Source: Euperipatoides rowelli (lineage: Eukaryota > Onychophora > Udeonychophora > Euonychophora > Peripatopsidae). Taken from it: a stretch of 10,057 nt of DNA. Position numbers and translations under genes: made by a program. Under the pieces are notes generated by a model. That model did not search any database and had not been told where the DNA came from. It worked only from the letters and a program-made list of their open reading frames with translations. Shown here piece after piece: positions 8,367 to 10,057 of the stretch. Where the stretch lies: assembly GCA_003024985.2 (NCBI GenBank), contig PXIH01S0039493.1. One strand, written 5' to 3'. Position 1 is the stretch's first letter. Every line of letters starts with the position of its first letter.

Positions 8367-8533
8367 GTTACATACCATGCGCTACATGCATGATTATAAC
8401 CTTTTAGAACATTGTAGTTAAAGTTGTAATTCTGAACTATACAGTTCAGTTATTAATTATCTAGTTTTGCTGTAATAAATAGTTATTCATATAACATTTC
8501 ATTTATTAGTAGTCTATACCCAAAGGTATAACA
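8366..8533 (+). repeat. 3' LTR
   Basis: Direct copy of 5247-5413. The start (g)GTTACATACC and end GGTATAACA form the short inverted ends typical of LTRs (TGTTA...TAACA), which fixes the boundaries well. AATAAA is at 8474-8479 and the GAACT-atac-AGTTC hairpin at 8434-8447. Confidence 0.9.
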
Positions 8534-8650
8534 AGTATATACTGTACATATTTTTTTAAAAACTGTGTTATTTCAAATAATTGTCCGTGTAATTTAAAAA
8601 GTGGTAGTAATTCTAAAAGCATGTTATTCAAAAAATTGTATAAATCAAAT
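8534..8650. other. Right interior of the Tigger-like element
   Basis: AT-rich, non-coding. It begins right after the 3' LTR and ends at the inverted terminus. CATGTTA (8621-8627), followed by AAATCAA repeats, mirrors a motif order just inside the left terminus. Confidence 0.4.
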
Positions 8651-8672
8651 TGTGTAAATCAAGAATTAACTG

Positions 8673-10057
8673 TGCTTATTCGTTTGCTGAAGTTCATTTA
8701 TCAGTTTGAAGACAGTTATTTTTCATCAGTCATTTGTTTATGTTTTAAGTAAGAGTTGCAATCTTTTGTCATTAAAGGATTATGCTTTTCTTCTTTCCAA
8801 TGTGAAAATGGAAGTTTTAATTTTAAATGATTCACATGTTTTTACAAACCTATCCTCATTTATTTGAAGAGCCTTACTGATAGGATTTTATTAACCCTAA
8901 TAAACCCAAGCAAATATGCATAATTAAATAAGCAACCCATTTTATTAGCATGTTTATTTTGCCAACTGAACCTACTATAACAAAACCTTTAAACAAACAT
9001 AACGCTTTTTTTTTCTTCCCTCCTTCTCTGTTTTATAACTGACTTATGCATATTAATACGAAATTAATATTCCTGCTATGCTTGCTTGATTTAATTAACA
9101 TTGTCAGATAATTATTTTTACTATGTGTGTCTTAGGTTGCCTCACTTACTGATTAGGACAGATAACGTGGAGGTGCTCTAATGTCGTATTAATGATAAGC
9201 CATCATAAATTTTATTGTTTAATTACTTTAGTTTTTAATTACCTGAGCTTATTAGACCTTATTAATGCTGCCAATCATAGCTTGTTAATATATGACAGGC
9301 ACAACTGTTTTATTTCTGTGTATATATAGAGAGAAGCCAAATCTTTATTCATGCTTTCATGTAAAAGAGAGAGAGAAAATATCCTATTTATTTATTTTAG
9401 CAACGTGTTTTGTATAAGTGATACATAATGTAATATTTTTTTAACCTTTTCTTAATTTGTTGCTGACAATTTTATTTGTAAATTCTTTATAATTTACTGC
9501 ACTCAAATTGTAAAATTATTAAAGAATAAATGCTTCTTTAAGCAGTAAAAAGTCTATCGGACTTATATTTCAATATCTAAATGTTCCCATTTTGTAAACA
9601 TTTTAACAATATATACAGTTGCTGCCGCTTATTAAATTTACTGGGTTATCACATCTGTCACTTATAAGACTCAAATGGCAAAAAAAAAAAAAAAGTATTC
9701 AACTCCATGTTAAAATCAGCACATATTGAATCAACCACTTAATTTGACTCGACATAATACAAATTTATTGTTACTCATAAGGACGTCTCCAAAGAGTCCT
9801 AGGAGGGGGCTATAACCCATCTCAAAATATCCTTAGGCTTCCTTCCGCCCTCCCTAATTGAAAAAACATTAATTAATTTTTTTTAAATAATACAACTATA
9901 TATATATTTATTTTATCTGCACATTTATACTACTATCTGTTCTGCAGTTATTAAATAGCAATTAATAGCATATAGTGGTGAGGTCATGATATTGACTTTT
10001 AATATGGATGAGTCTAATGAGAGAAGATTAAAAAAAAATTATCTGAGCATTTTAAGT
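8673..10057. other. AT-rich right flank without a supported gene
   Basis: No frame of note on either strand. Simple repeats only: a GA run near 9367-9376, A15 at 9680-9694, and TA steps near 9897-9908. A less AT-rich patch at 9780-9855 with several C and G runs has no recognisable identity. Confidence 0.6.

Larger units (their letters stand above)
5247..8533 (+). mobile_element. Degenerate Ty3/gypsy (Mag-like) LTR retrotransposon
   Basis: Two direct LTRs (5247-5413 and 8366-8533) bound a plus-strand internal region with broken gag, protease and integrase, in the order usual for Ty3/gypsy. A purine tract sits immediately before the 3' LTR. The span is 3.29 kb, of which about 1.15 kb is a mariner insertion, leaving about 2.1 kb. 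This is far below the usual length of 4.5 kb or more because the reverse transcriptase and RNase H region is missing. Gag layout (capsid followed by two different zinc knuckles) and the integrase wording fit the Mag lineage, as known from invertebrates. No target-site duplication is visible (CACAA before, AGTAT after), and no confident primer-binding site follows the 5' LTR. The LTR cores differ at roughly one base in ten, so this is an old, inactive copy. Confidence 0.9.
4524..8672. mobile_element. Possible Tigger/pogo-like element split by later insertions
   Basis: The left end (4524-4545, starting TAGTTGATTCTTGATTTAT) and the reverse complement of the right end (8651-8672, starting CAGTTAATTCTTGATTTAC) differ at about four positions over 22 bases. 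Both ends hold further AAATCAA-type repeats just inside the termini (left about 4586-4605, right about 8641-8660), and a CATGTTA motif precedes them on both sides. TA lies before the left end (4522-4523) and TG after the right end. Termini that open with CAGT and carry GTAAATCAA-type subterminal repeats resemble TcMar-Tigger/pogo elements. Without the inserted LTR element the unit would be about 860 bp with no transposase visible, so it would be a MITE or internally deleted copy. The family assignment is an inference; chance pairing is unlikely but not excluded. Confidence 0.5.

Noticed and set aside
1-10057. Host protein-coding gene, tRNA, CRISPR array or bacterial-type operon
   Set aside because: No splice-joined conserved coding segments, cloverleaf, regularly spaced repeats or ribosome-binding-site-led genes could be seen; all recognisable coding traces belong to transposable elements.

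Overview
The window looks like AT-rich, intron- or intergenic-type DNA from an animal genome, most likely an invertebrate (possibly an arthropod). The reasons are the strong A+T bias, long A and T runs, CA and TATC-like microsatellites, and the types of transposons present. I see no convincing host gene, tRNA, rRNA, operon, CRISPR array or bacterial-style gene. Everything with a recognisable coding history is a decayed transposable element.

Layout from left to right: a strong short hairpin (206-247). A compact MITE with perfect 14-bp terminal inverted repeats between intact TTAA duplications, piggyBac-like (288-596). About 1.5 kb of AT-rich DNA holding one multi-armed fold-back (1585-1695). 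An imperfect TATC/TGTC microsatellite (2061-2116). About 1.3 kb with nothing assignable. A roughly 1-kb fold-back (palindromic) element with long arms, subterminal CAGACA motifs and a (CA)10 tract (3446-4437).

The core is a nested transposon block at about 4524-8672. Two inverted termini, possibly of a Tigger/pogo-like element (4524-4545 and 8651-8672), flank an LTR retrotransposon (5247-8533). That retrotransposon has two diverged ~168-bp LTRs, a polypurine tract, and degenerate gag, protease and integrase of Ty3/gypsy type, closest in motif layout to the Mag lineage. It has no reverse transcriptase or RNase H. Just downstream of its 5' LTR lies a mariner element (5440-6594) with imperfect terminal inverted repeats and a broken transposase on the minus strand. 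The inferred order of insertion is Tigger-like element first, LTR element second, mariner last.

The remaining right flank (8673-10057) is AT-rich DNA with simple repeats and no supported gene. Nothing here reads as an active system: all coding regions carry stops, frameshifts or deletions. The points most worth a second look are the three-layer nesting, the RT-less LTR element, and the ~1-kb palindrome.
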